Source: a virus. Taken from it: a stretch of 64,000 bases of DNA. The position numbers and the translations under genes are program-made. The DNA lies in IMG/VR virus record IMGVR_UViG_3300042895_001344, positions 1 to 64,000 of that record; one strand, 5' to 3'. Of the stretch, positions 1 to 8,089 are shown in pieces. Numbering within the stretch: the stretch's first letter is position 1; each line of letters opens with the position of its first letter. The notes below the pieces were generated by a model, which had not been told where the DNA came from, did no database searches, and was given only the letters and a program-made list of their open reading frames with translations.

Positions 1-418
1 ATGCTTGACGATACTGAATTTCATCTGGTAAGTTATCATACTCTAAGAAATGAATATATTGTTTACCTAATTGTTTAACAAGATTGAAAGCATTTTTCAT
101 TGTCAACCAAATTGCATAGTCGTGATGAAAATCTATTTTATTAGTTATCTTATATGAACCCATATCGGTCCATCTATCACTATTAATACCATACTCAGCA
201 AAATCCTTTTCTAATAATATGTCGTTATTACCATCATATAGATAGTAATCTGCTAACACTTGTATCTCAGGTGAAACTGCATAATGTCCACATAATATAA
301 TGGGACAGTTATAAACCTTTAAACTTATAAGTAATTTCTTTAAAACATTTTCTTTATCTTTATTATCAGGCCAGCAGTCAACTACAAAAACATCATCATT
401 AAATTGTGTATATCCCAT
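1..418 (-). CDS. Glycosyltransferase-like protein, 3' part outside window
   Basis: An open frame starts at an ATG whose first base is 418 and runs off the left edge, giving 139 visible codons without a stop. The start forms a TAATG overlap with the stop of the methyltransferase gene upstream. The protein begins MGYTQFNDDVFVVDCWPDN and contains NCPIILCGHYAVSPEIQ and HHDYAIWLTMKNAF. This layout (a short first strand, a conserved 'prefer this direction' loop, then HHDYA) resembles GT-A type glycosyltransferases of phage and O-antigen clusters. The catalytic DxD is not visible in this part, so the family call is tentative, while the reading frame itself is secure. Confidence 0.7.
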   Translation of the reverse strand, partial: MGYTQFNDDVFVVDCWPDNKDKENVLKKLLISLKVYNCPIILCGHYAVSPEIQVLADYYLYDGNNDILLEKDFAEYGINSDRWTDMGSYKITNKIDFHHDYAIWLTMKNAFNLVKQLGKQYIHFLEYDNLPDEIQYRQA

Positions 419-1080
419 TATCTTTTTCTTATTAAAATTATTCCATTAAGGAAGGTTATTGATTCTATATCAGTTCTACAATCAGGTTGTACTTTATTTG
501 AATATGGTATTAGTTTATCTTCTCGTCGATCCCATACTGCGGCTTGATCATCTAAGTTCTCAACACCTCTAAAGTTAATATCATCCGTTAATTTCTTGAA
601 GTATTCCATCATACTCTTAGGGTCATTTAAACCTCCACCGTACCAAGGGAAATAGGATGTTGCAACATCTTCAACAATGTACATGCCACCCGATTTAACG
701 TATTGAAATAGTGTTTTAAATGAATAAATAACATGTTCATTCAAATGTGATCCGTCATCTAATATAAAATCAAATGGACCATATTCATTTGAAATTTGAT
801 TTAAAAACTTATCATCATCTTGTGAACCTATTTCAACAAAAATTCTATCTTCCTCATATTTTTTACAATCAGGATTGATGTCAATACCTAAAATATTAGA
901 ACGATAATAATAATCCTTCCAAGTTAATAGTGATTTACCATCTAAGACACCAATCTCCAATATGTTTAATTTATCATATCTGTTAAATGGTAAATACTTT
1001 TCATATTTAACACAATAATTGTGATTGTCGGAAGACTTATCAGTTCCGTATACTTTAGCCAAATTATCTAATGTACTCAT
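418..1080 (-). CDS. SAM-dependent methyltransferase (MycE/TylF/CmcI-like)
   Basis: A 220-residue class I methyltransferase predicted to transfer a methyl group from S-adenosylmethionine, probably to a sugar hydroxyl. The N-terminal LAKVYGTDKSSDNHNY and the SAM-binding NILEIGVLDGKS (about residues 40-51) match the macrolide-sugar O-methyltransferase and cephalosporin-hydroxylase-like group. The FDFILDDGSHLNEHV segment supplies the usual acidic metal or substrate residues, followed by GGMYIVEDV. I choose the ATG at 1080, giving MSTLDNLAKV. It makes an ATGA overlap with the stop of the upstream gene; a TTG two codons earlier is less likely. Setting between glycosyltransferases supports a role in capping or decorating a glycan. 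The exact acceptor is unknown. Confidence 0.85.
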   Translation of the reverse strand: MSTLDNLAKVYGTDKSSDNHNYCVKYEKYLPFNRYDKLNILEIGVLDGKSLLTWKDYYYRSNILGIDINPDCKKYEEDRIFVEIGSQDDDKFLNQISNEYGPFDFILDDGSHLNEHVIYSFKTLFQYVKSGGMYIVEDVATSYFPWYGGGLNDPKSMMEYFKKLTDDINFRGVENLDDQAAVWDRREDKLIPYSNKVQPDCRTDIESITFLNGIILIRKR

Positions 1081-3812
1081 TTCCAAAAATATATCATTTG
1101 TAAACTGTTATTATTACCCATAAATAATAGATATGAATTGAATCCTAATCCATTCATTTTATTTATAAAATTTGTTCTTAATTCATCATCAAAATCAAAA
1201 TGACTATGATGATATTCCATTGCTATGGTTTTAACTTTTTGTAAGTTCTCATCACTGATACCCGCAAATGCTGCATGTTCTGCTCCTTCAATATCGACCT
1301 TAAGGAAATCAATATGATCCACCAAACCACTTTCAAAAAGATAGTTTAATGTATATGTTTTAACACTATATCCTTCCTGACCTTCAATACCAAAAACATT
1401 TGATCCTCCTAAGTGAGTACTCTCATATAAATTCAATTCTCCAATTTCATGTGCAGCAGCCGCATTAAATAATATTGAACGTGGGTCAGCATTAAGTGAC
1501 AGTAATTTAAAATATCGTCTATCTGGTTCAAATGAAATTACTTTACTTGCACCTTGACTATACGCCCATCTATTAAAGATACCCATATTACCTCCCAAGT
1601 CAACAACAATATCACCTTCATTTATTCTTCTTTCATTACCACCCTTATAATAATCATGTAAATTGAATATCTCATGATAGATTGCTCTTGCCCATCCATA
1701 TTTGTCCGCAATTTCTATTGTTCCACCCTCAACATCTTTGATGTCACCTAAGTTCTCTAACTTATATGTATTAACATCTAATGATGTATAAAATTGTTCT
1801 GATTTATAAAAACTATTATCACGTTTCATCTTAATGAAGTCCATCATAAAATCGGACATCTGTGCATTCTTATTACCGTGGAAATAAAGAATTTGATTCT
1901 TATCTTTTGGTATTGCTTGGTACCCAAATATTCTATTGAAGTTTTGTGGTCCTTCTTCATTCCAAAACTTTAAGAAATGATGTTGTGTTTCATTTGTCAT
2001 TCCATCATCTCCGTCGTAAGATGATGTGTCAAAATTAGATAGTGGTAAATGTTTTTTAAAATTATATTTCCATCTCATTGCATTATCAATACCCTCATCG
2101 TTCCATAGGTATAGTCGTTTGTAATCTTTACCTCCATCTTTCATTACTTCCACATAATGATTAAGGATCTCTTCAAACCACCATTTACATTCTTTATTAT
2201 AGACATACATACAAACATGCATATAAGGTTGTTGTTTTTGAACTCCCCATTCTTTTGCAACTTGTTCGTTGAATAGTTGTGAATTTTTTCCATCATCATA
2301 CCAACCAAAGAATTCTTCCTGAACATGTACATCAGATATTGGATAGTTCTCAATCTCTTTGAAATAAGATTTAATATTATCTACGTTGTAGTTTACGACA
2401 ACATCACCATCCATCCAAACGTAATTATCAAATCCTTCATTAATAGATTCAATACATGCCATTTGTTTCCAATACCATTTATCGTGTTCAGATATCTTTG
2501 GTGTTGTTATCGTTCTTTTGATAATATTTGGATAGTCAAATGGAACCTCACAATCAATACCATATACTATAATCTTACGTTTAGAAAATTCTAATAATGA
2601 TTGAACTAACTTTTCAATAACCGGCATGTATCCGATATTACCAGTTGTGATGAAAGCAAAGTCATCAAATTTATTTTCAAGTATATCTGAAGCACCCTTT
2701 GCAACAGTACTCCAATTAAACTCTTCATGTATTTCTTTTGATTCAGCCACAGCAAATGATTTATGTCGTTTATATTCGTTAAATGCACTTAACATTTGTT
2801 CTCCCAAATTATTCCAATCAGGTTCACAATATTCACCAGGGAAATCTTTATGTTCCACATTAGCAGGTCTTAATCCATCTATCTTTACAGGAATACCTTT
2901 ACCTTCCGCAAACTGTAATTGACCTCCCCAATCTGAGTAAATTGACGGTGTTCCACAAGCCATAGCTTCAATCAACGGTAAGTTCCATCCTTCACTACGT
3001 GCACATGTAACAAACACATCACCCTCTTGCAAATATTTTACATATTCTTCCTGTGGTGTGAATTTTATAAATTTAATGTTCGTTGTGTCTATATTGTGAT
3101 GTTTAACCCTATCTTCAGTTGTTTTAAGTCCGTCAAATGGATAAGGGTTTTCAACTGATGCAATTAACTCCACATCATCCCTATCTTTAAATGTCTTACT
3201 AAACGCACTTAAAACCTCTGTAGTTCCCTTTCTATAATCCCATCTACCAAAATGTAAGAACCTAAATTTGTCCTTCTTTGATGTCTTAGTTAACGGTTTA
3301 AATGTATCTACATCAACTCCCTCAGGAACTATTGATATTTTATGTGATGGATAACCCTGTTCAACCAAACAATCAAATTGCCATTGTGTTGGAACCCATA
3401 CCTCGTCAAAGTAATGTAATCTTTTAAAGAAATTATCGGGATAACGTGTTGATTCCCAAACATTATAAGCTATTTTATAACCATCATAGTCATCATAAAA
3501 ATAACGATTGTTAGTATCAACCAAAACAATATGAACGTCAGGTTTATAACCACCATCATATCCATAGATTGGGTAATCCGACCTACTACCATCCGAATTA
3601 TTAAGAGTTTGAAGAATTAACATATCCTTCATCTCATCTGTAATATAAGGTTCATTATCGTGTGGGGTATCATTCATACCCTTCCAACCCCCACCTATAG
3701 TGGAGTTTCTAACCTTTACTGTGTGGTATTTGTTCAGAGCACAAAAAAAGGACTTTGCGTGGTTAGCATATCCTGTTACTCCAATAAAACATGTATGTAC
3801 AAGTATTTTCAT
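1077..3812 (-). CDS. Three-domain GT4 / GT-A / FkbM methyltransferase fusion
   Basis: A 911-residue multidomain enzyme. Residues about 1-380 are a GT-B fold GT4 glycosyltransferase: IVPEGVDVDTFKP (161-173), the hinge LHFGRWDYRKG (186-196), and the donor-binding SEGWNLPLIEAMACGTPSI (273-291) with the paired glutamates. Residues about 385-690 look like a second, GT-A type transferase with VWMDGDVVV (465-473), a DxD-type metal site. Residues about 705-911 are an FkbM-type methyltransferase with VVDLGGNMGIF, VISFEPD and FLKVDIEGAEHAAFAG. It probably adds two sugars and one methyl group in a coordinated way in the cytoplasm. Domain boundaries are by eye. It lies at the upstream end of a minus-strand pair and overlaps the next methyltransferase by 4 bases. 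Confidence 0.85.
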   Translation of the reverse strand: MKILVHTCFIGVTGYANHAKSFFCALNKYHTVKVRNSTIGGGWKGMNDTPHDNEPYITDEMKDMLILQTLNNSDGSRSDYPIYGYDGGYKPDVHIVLVDTNNRYFYDDYDGYKIAYNVWESTRYPDNFFKRLHYFDEVWVPTQWQFDCLVEQGYPSHKISIVPEGVDVDTFKPLTKTSKKDKFRFLHFGRWDYRKGTTEVLSAFSKTFKDRDDVELIASVENPYPFDGLKTTEDRVKHHNIDTTNIKFIKFTPQEEYVKYLQEGDVFVTCARSEGWNLPLIEAMACGTPSIYSDWGGQLQFAEGKGIPVKIDGLRPANVEHKDFPGEYCEPDWNNLGEQMLSAFNEYKRHKSFAVAESKEIHEEFNWSTVAKGASDILENKFDDFAFITTGNIGYMPVIEKLVQSLLEFSKRKIIVYGIDCEVPFDYPNIIKRTITTPKISEHDKWYWKQMACIESINEGFDNYVWMDGDVVVNYNVDNIKSYFKEIENYPISDVHVQEEFFGWYDDGKNSQLFNEQVAKEWGVQKQQPYMHVCMYVYNKECKWWFEEILNHYVEVMKDGGKDYKRLYLWNDEGIDNAMRWKYNFKKHLPLSNFDTSSYDGDDGMTNETQHHFLKFWNEEGPQNFNRIFGYQAIPKDKNQILYFHGNKNAQMSDFMMDFIKMKRDNSFYKSEQFYTSLDVNTYKLENLGDIKDVEGGTIEIADKYGWARAIYHEIFNLHDYYKGGNERRINEGDIVVDLGGNMGIFNRWAYSQGASKVISFEPDRRYFKLLSLNADPRSILFNAAAAHEIGELNLYESTHLGGSNVFGIEGQEGYSVKTYTLNYLFESGLVDHIDFLKVDIEGAEHAAFAGISDENLQKVKTIAMEYHHSHFDFDDELRTNFINKMNGLGFNSYLLFMGNNNSLQMIYFWK

Positions 3813-3843
3813 TAATGATAATATAATGAAAATATGTGAAAAA

Positions 3844-4656
3844 TCAAATCAAATTTTGTTTATTTTTTGGTAAATAATTTATATAACTTGGGAAATTTTT
3901 TGATATAAAATCATGTAGTTTATTTGCATAGGTCTTATTATGGTTAGGCCCTGGATGTCCATTATCCACACCTAAATCTAAATATTTCCCATAATCACCA
4001 TCAAATCTGTTGAGTTCATTATGATCTATCGATGTTATTTCTCTAACATTCCAACCATTCCATACCCAATTACAATTTTTAGATTCTAAAAAATATTTTA
4101 TTAATAAATGATTTTTATACCAATTTACGGTATCCTCATTATAATTTTGTAAATAAGTTAAATATTCTTGTGTTTTAATACCATCATCAGTTTCTTTTAA
4201 ATAACCCCAAGAAGCCGTTGGCATGAACGGTTCAATACCACAATCTTTAGTATATATTTCTCTTCTTAAAGGTGAAGGATACATTATAAATATTAAATCA
4301 GGTTTTATTACATCATAATACGTTAATAAACATCTAACAATGAAATCATTACTTCTACCGCCAGCACCAAAATTAAAATTAACACCATTTGGTATCAATG
4401 ATGTGAATTGAGCTGGCCAAGTTTCATGATCATTAACCGCAACACCTTCGGTATTTGAACATCCAAATGACATAATTTTAAACCCTTCTCTTTTAATACT
4501 ATCACCTCTAAATCCTAATTCATTATATGTGTATGTACATAAACCTGTGTTGTCTGTACCTGATGTTTTAAATATTTTGTTTTTTCGTTCACCTAATTTA
4601 AACTTGTACGATGAGATTTCAAATTCATTAGGGTCCCAATATTTTAGTGGATTCAT
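3844..4656 (-). CDS. SGNH/GDSL-like hydrolase or acyl-esterase
   Basis: A 270-residue SGNH-superfamily protein. Block I is IMSFGCSNTEG (about 81-91), where the nucleophile serine follows a cysteine instead of the usual aspartate. FNFGAGGRSND supplies the glycine and asparagine of blocks II/III, and the C-terminal DNGHPGPNHNKTYANKL carries the catalytic-type histidine. The central strand ends in MYPSPLRRE, matching the [ST]-x-x-x-R pattern seen in the other SGNH genes of this window. Such enzymes remove or transfer acyl groups on sugars. A long N-terminal extension (about 75 residues) with the NELGFRGD pattern is also typical of this phage-type group. Overlaps the next oxygenase gene by 4 bases. 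Substrate unknown. Confidence 0.75.
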   Translation of the reverse strand: MNPLKYWDPNEFEISSYKFKLGERKNKIFKTSGTDNTGLCTYTYNELGFRGDSIKREGFKIMSFGCSNTEGVAVNDHETWPAQFTSLIPNGVNFNFGAGGRSNDFIVRCLLTYYDVIKPDLIFIMYPSPLRREIYTKDCGIEPFMPTASWGYLKETDDGIKTQEYLTYLQNYNEDTVNWYKNHLLIKYFLESKNCNWVWNGWNVREITSIDHNELNRFDGDYGKYLDLGVDNGHPGPNHNKTYANKLHDFISKNFPSYINYLPKNKQNLI

Positions 4657-5153
4657 ATTAATTTATTTGTTTCTATTTTTATATGTTCGTTTTCTAAAAA
4701 CCATAATAAAGAATATCGTACACCTTCTAAAATTGGTGTTATTTCATGGTCTATTCTTACATCAAATAAATATGTATTCCCAATAACTTTATCTAATGTA
4801 ATTTCATTTGGGTTATACAATTTAAAGTCACCTCCTTCAAAATCACCATTTAATAAAACTCCCACTGCATATAATCTATTATTTCTAATATCATTATGTT
4901 TTCCAAACCAATCACCTTTTACAAATTTATGAAAATGTATAACTTCTTTATTTTTTTTTATCCGTATGTTTGATTGTTCTTCAAAAAATGTTTTAAGTTT
5001 ATCAAACAACCATTTCGTTTCCAACGAATATGTAATTGATTGTGAATTATATTTTCTATCACTCATTATCCAATTTTTAATATGGGTGTCGTTATACGAT
5101 ATTATAGATTCACACTCCTCTTTATTAAATAAGACTTGTTCCTTTATTAACAT
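4653..5153 (-). CDS. 2OG-Fe(II) oxygenase, prolyl 4-hydroxylase type
   Basis: A 166-residue dioxygenase with the double-stranded beta-helix signature of the P4H group. The iron ligands are H86-x-D88 (in FGKHNDIRN) and H136 (in VRIDHEITP), and R146 is the likely 2-oxoglutarate carboxylate ligand. LLNGDFEGGDFKLY is the conserved strand between them. Family members hydroxylate proline in proteins or act on small molecules; here the target is not known. The gene overlaps the sulfotransferase upstream by 29 bases and the SGNH gene downstream by 4 bases, so the three are likely co-translated. The window also encodes very Pro/Thr-rich fibre proteins, which makes a protein substrate worth considering. 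Confidence 0.82.
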   Translation of the reverse strand: MLIKEQVLFNKEECESIISYNDTHIKNWIMSDRKYNSQSITYSLETKWLFDKLKTFFEEQSNIRIKKNKEVIHFHKFVKGDWFGKHNDIRNNRLYAVGVLLNGDFEGGDFKLYNPNEITLDKVIGNTYLFDVRIDHEITPILEGVRYSLLWFLENEHIKIETNKLI

Positions 5154-5685
5154 TTATTCTATATTTTTCTCCGTAAGGAAAATTTTTATTTTCTAATTCA
5201 ACCATATTTAAATAATCTAATATTTTTTGAAAACCATTATTGTAATATAGTTCTTCATATGATATATTAAAATAATCTTTATTTAAATAATTTTCTTTTA
5301 ATCCGTTTTTGATTTGATTAAAATATGATACATCTCCGTCTTTTATTAAATTTTCTTTAAATACCCATGCTTTATCCCAATTATTTGTTTTATTAGCATT
5401 TAACCAAGATTCACTTTGTTCACTTATATTTTCTCTATATAAAATAATTACCTTATCTGATATTTCTATTAATTCTGAAAAATCTGTTTTAATATCATAT
5501 GTTTCTTTAATTAAAATGTGTGGTGTTTTATATTCCCACAATTTTGGTGATACACCATGTTTATACCACTTCCAATTTGGACTTGTTATGGGTTCAAATA
5601 ATGTGGTAAAATTTTTATTACTAAAAAACCAATTAGTTAAGTTGGTTGATCCACTTCGTGGTTCTGCTAGTATTGTTATAACCAT
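5125..5685 (-). CDS. Sulfotransferase-like protein
   Basis: A 186-residue P-loop protein. ILAEPRSGSTNLTNWF (residues 5-20) matches the 5'-phosphosulfate-binding loop of PAPS-dependent sulfotransferases. VIILYRENISEQSES (79-93) matches the 3'-phosphate motif, with R84 and S91 in the expected spacing. It is shorter than most family members (about 250-300). It probably transfers sulfate from PAPS to a hydroxyl group of a sugar or lipid. An APS-kinase gene lies in the same strand block at 12821-13258 and could supply the donor. The 29-base overlap with the downstream oxygenase suggests coupled translation. The family is fairly clear; the acceptor is not. Confidence 0.78.
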   Translation of the reverse strand: MVITILAEPRSGSTNLTNWFFSNKNFTTLFEPITSPNWKWYKHGVSPKLWEYKTPHILIKETYDIKTDFSELIEISDKVIILYRENISEQSESWLNANKTNNWDKAWVFKENLIKDGDVSYFNQIKNGLKENYLNKDYFNISYEELYYNNGFQKILDYLNMVELENKNFPYGEKYRINVNKGTSLI

Positions 5686-5771
5686 TATTAAAAAATTGAT
5701 GTTGTTAAAGCTCTCATATTAATTTATTTTATAATTTTAATTATATGTTAAAAATTTATTACATAATAAAA

Positions 5772-6353
5772 TTATAATAATGTATTTTTTTCTTTTACAT
5801 TAGAAACATTAAATTTAAAATTACCAGCAATTACAATTCTATCTTTAGTTGAATTTGGGGAAATTTCAGGTTTGTGAAGTATTTTTGACGAAAATAAAAA
5901 TAATTCGTCTTCTTCAGGTAAAACTGAAAATTCATTTTTATCAAAACTATATGAGAACATACCTTCATTACCATTTAAATTATTTGGCATTTGTACATAA
6001 TAAGTGAAGGTTAAATCAGTTATAATGGAATTTTTATATTTTCCTCCCATTTTTAAATGGTCATGCCATAAAGATTGTTTTGTTTCATTTCTTGATATAA
6101 AAACCCAAGTCTCTAAACAATAATCTATAACCGTATCAATTATACCATTCTTTTTGAGATAATCAATTGCCTTTTTAGTTGCTATTTCTTTTATGAAAGT
6201 GATTTCCTTTGTGACCAATCCTAATGGAGTTTGTATACCAGGAGAATCATAATCACCTGTTTGGGATGAATATAAATTAATATTTTTTTTAAGTTGACTA
6301 ATTAATATTTGTTTATCGTATGGATAATCTATTTTATATTTTTCTATTTTCAT
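5772..6353 (-). CDS. Putative 2OG-Fe(II) oxygenase (PF13759-like)
   Basis: A 193-residue protein resembling the TIGR02466/PF13759 oxygenase group. The metal site reads SLWHDHLKMGG with H97 and H99 (an HxH arrangement also found in that family), the distal histidine is in SSKILHKPEISPN (H160) and the 2-oxoglutarate arginine is R172 in DRIVIAGNF. TYYVQMP is the conserved strand following the first histidines. Substrate unknown. The gene has an 86-base A+T-rich gap downstream with no visible feature and a 4-base overlap with the SGNH gene upstream, so it is translated from the same message as the SGNH and sulfotransferase genes. Confidence 0.7.
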   Translation of the reverse strand: MKIEKYKIDYPYDKQILISQLKKNINLYSSQTGDYDSPGIQTPLGLVTKEITFIKEIATKKAIDYLKKNGIIDTVIDYCLETWVFISRNETKQSLWHDHLKMGGKYKNSIITDLTFTYYVQMPNNLNGNEGMFSYSFDKNEFSVLPEEDELFLFSSKILHKPEISPNSTKDRIVIAGNFKFNVSNVKEKNTLL

Positions 6354-6976
6354 ATTATACTTTTATTATTTTTAAAATCTACAATTGGTTCATCTATATT
6401 TAAAAGTTTATGTAGTTTAACATAAAAATCATGGCACCCTTTCCAACCTGGATGCCAATCTATTGGGTCACCTCCTTCATCTGCAATAGAAGTTACTTTT
6501 ATTAATTCTATAAACTCTTTTGTTTTTTCATAAAACTCATCGTTCCATGTTACAAATATTGGTTGGTGGTGGTTATAAAACATTTTTATTTTCTTAAGAA
6601 ATAAAATTTCATCGTCTCGTTCACCATTTAACCAACTATTTGTTTCTTTAATTCGTAATTCAAACAGTTTTTTTGCAAATAATTTATCCTTATACCATTC
6701 CCAATTTAAATATTTTGAATTATGATTTATTTCTCTTTCCCCAAAATATCTTCTTGGGAATCTTGATGGGGATGTAAAAACTATTATGATTCTATCACCA
6801 TTTGTATAATTTGGTATATTTCCTGTTTGGTATAATATAGAGTGATTATCAGCTCCAAATTTTCCAAATTTAATTACGTTATAATGATTGGATAGATAGT
6901 CCGTCCAATGCATTTTAGGTACTTCCCAATCAACAAAACTATCACCACAAATATATAAATTAGATTTTTGTTTCAT
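6350..6976 (-). CDS. SGNH hydrolase-like protein
   Basis: A 208-residue SGNH protein with a classic block I, LYICGDSFVDWE, near the N-terminus. Other landmarks are FGKFGADNHSI (glycine and asparagine of blocks II/III) and a C-terminal IDWHPGWKGCHDFY with the catalytic Asp-x-His-type pair. IVFTSPSRFPRRY carries the [ST]-x-x-x-R-F motif shared by the SGNH proteins of this window. It is likely an esterase or acyl-group handler on carbohydrates. It shares 1 base with the upstream sulfotransferase gene and 4 bases with the downstream oxygenase gene. No signal peptide is seen, so it should act in the cytoplasm on precursors or on virion proteins. Confidence 0.76.
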   Translation of the reverse strand: MKQKSNLYICGDSFVDWEVPKMHWTDYLSNHYNVIKFGKFGADNHSILYQTGNIPNYTNGDRIIIVFTSPSRFPRRYFGEREINHNSKYLNWEWYKDKLFAKKLFELRIKETNSWLNGERDDEILFLKKIKMFYNHHQPIFVTWNDEFYEKTKEFIELIKVTSIADEGGDPIDWHPGWKGCHDFYVKLHKLLNIDEPIVDFKNNKSII

Positions 6977-7659
6977 TACACTAATCTCATATTTTTGGTG
7001 AAGGGCTTTTCAAAAACATCCCAAACCCATTTTTTTAATTCATCATTAACTTCAATTTTATTTTTTATTTTTGATGTTCCATTCATTTTTTTAATTTTTA
7101 ATACTACACCAAATTTTTCATATATTAAATTTTTGAATTTATCTATTTCGGAAATATCAAATTCATAATCACATTTTGTGTTATCTGTCCAATAATTCTT
7201 ACATGCAAATATCGATAACGTATCGGGTAAGTTTTTATTTATTACATTAAAAAATTTACTATATTCTTTTTGTATTTTATATTCATTATCACAATATATT
7301 GCATCTGCTAAATTTTTATTAAAATATTCATAAATAAAGTTATTATCAATATCCGACCAATTATATTTTAATTCGTTTCTATGAAGATGATTTGATATTT
7401 CAAAAAAATATTCCAATGCACTATACCATCTGTCAAACCAATTTCTTGTGATACAACAAGTTTTTTGAAAACCAAATTCTTCTAATAAGAAGTTTTTTCT
7501 AAAATGAAAATGGTGGTTTGTATTTATATTGGGGTAGGGTTCTTTAGATGTTAGATTTATTTGTAATTGATTATTATTTTTTAATGAATCTTCTATTGAG
7601 ACAGACGCACATCTTGGAATTGAAACCCAAATAAGTTGATTGTTAATAAGAATTGACAT
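6976..7659 (-). CDS. Sulfotransferase family protein
   Basis: A 227-residue sulfotransferase-like protein. LIWVSIPRCASVSIEDSL (9-26) is the 5'-phosphosulfate loop and CCITRNWFDRWYSALEYF (68-85) is the 3'-phosphate segment with R72 and S80. The C-terminal MNGTSK...ELKKWVWDVFEKPF pattern is typical of the family's last helices. It probably sulfates a glycan or other hydroxyl acceptor using PAPS. It overlaps the zinc-ribbon gene upstream by one base and the SGNH gene downstream by one base. It is not a close copy of the sulfotransferase at 5125-5685, so the two likely act on different acceptors. Confidence 0.8.
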   Translation of the reverse strand: MSILINNQLIWVSIPRCASVSIEDSLKNNNQLQINLTSKEPYPNINTNHHFHFRKNFLLEEFGFQKTCCITRNWFDRWYSALEYFFEISNHLHRNELKYNWSDIDNNFIYEYFNKNLADAIYCDNEYKIQKEYSKFFNVINKNLPDTLSIFACKNYWTDNTKCDYEFDISEIDKFKNLIYEKFGVVLKIKKMNGTSKIKNKIEVNDELKKWVWDVFEKPFTKNMRLV

Positions 7660-7943
7660 TAAATAATTTTTTCATTATTTAATTTTTTTGCAAAAAACAA
7701 CTTGTCAACTTCTTCCCATTTTCCAATCGGGCATGGATTGTTATTTTTAGAATAAATTTTTTTCATTAATGGACATCCACATAAATCACAAACTATACCT
7801 AATTTAAATTTTTTTATACGTTCTTTTTTGTGTTCACAAGAATTACAAATTTCTGAACGTTTTTGTGCAAGGGACGCTTCTGCGTCAGATGGGTTTGCTG
7901 CTGTTATCCATGCGGATACTATTTCTAATAAATCTAAACTCAT
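7659..7943 (-). CDS. Small zinc-ribbon-like protein
   Basis: A 94-residue protein with C33-x2-C36, C52-x2-C55-x-C57 and a late CPIGKW (C71), spaced as in small zinc-ribbon proteins frequent in marine phages. The N-terminal part, LEIVSAWITAANPSDAEASL, is predicted helical. It could bind zinc and act as an adaptor. I know of no proven function. It shares one base with the sulfotransferase gene downstream and is preceded by a short open frame at 7982-8068. The upstream leader AGTTATATTTAATCA is A+T-rich and lacks a Shine-Dalgarno match. Confidence 0.7.
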   Translation of the reverse strand: MSLDLLEIVSAWITAANPSDAEASLAQKRSEICNSCEHKKERIKKFKLGIVCDLCGCPLMKKIYSKNNNPCPIGKWEEVDKLFFAKKLNNEKII

Positions 7944-7981
7944 TGATTAAATATAACTAATTAAACGATAGGTGTAATTTT

Positions 7982-8068
7982 TTAAGAATTTTCGTTAATA
8001 ATTAATGCACCGATTTGGGTCATTAAATTATTCATTTCTAATATTTCTTGTTCTGTTATTGTATTCAT
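7982..8068 (-). CDS. 28-residue small ORF
   Basis: A short complete frame lies in the gap between the Hint-like protein gene and the zinc-ribbon gene. It encodes MNTITEQEILEMNNLMTQI and then GALIINENS. The peptide is amphipathic and acidic without cysteines. Its start is 22 bases past the stop of the large upstream gene, in line with normal gene packing here. It could be a real small protein or a chance frame; its position beside an ATP-grasp-like protein is noted without claiming a precursor-peptide role. Confidence 0.4.
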   Translation of the reverse strand: MNTITEQEILEMNNLMTQIGALIINENS

Positions 8069-8089
8069 AATATAAATTTTAATAGTTTT

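Noticed and set aside
5686-5771. 86-base gap between sulfotransferase and oxygenase genes
   Set aside because: A+T-rich with no hairpin, small ORF or motif that I could support.
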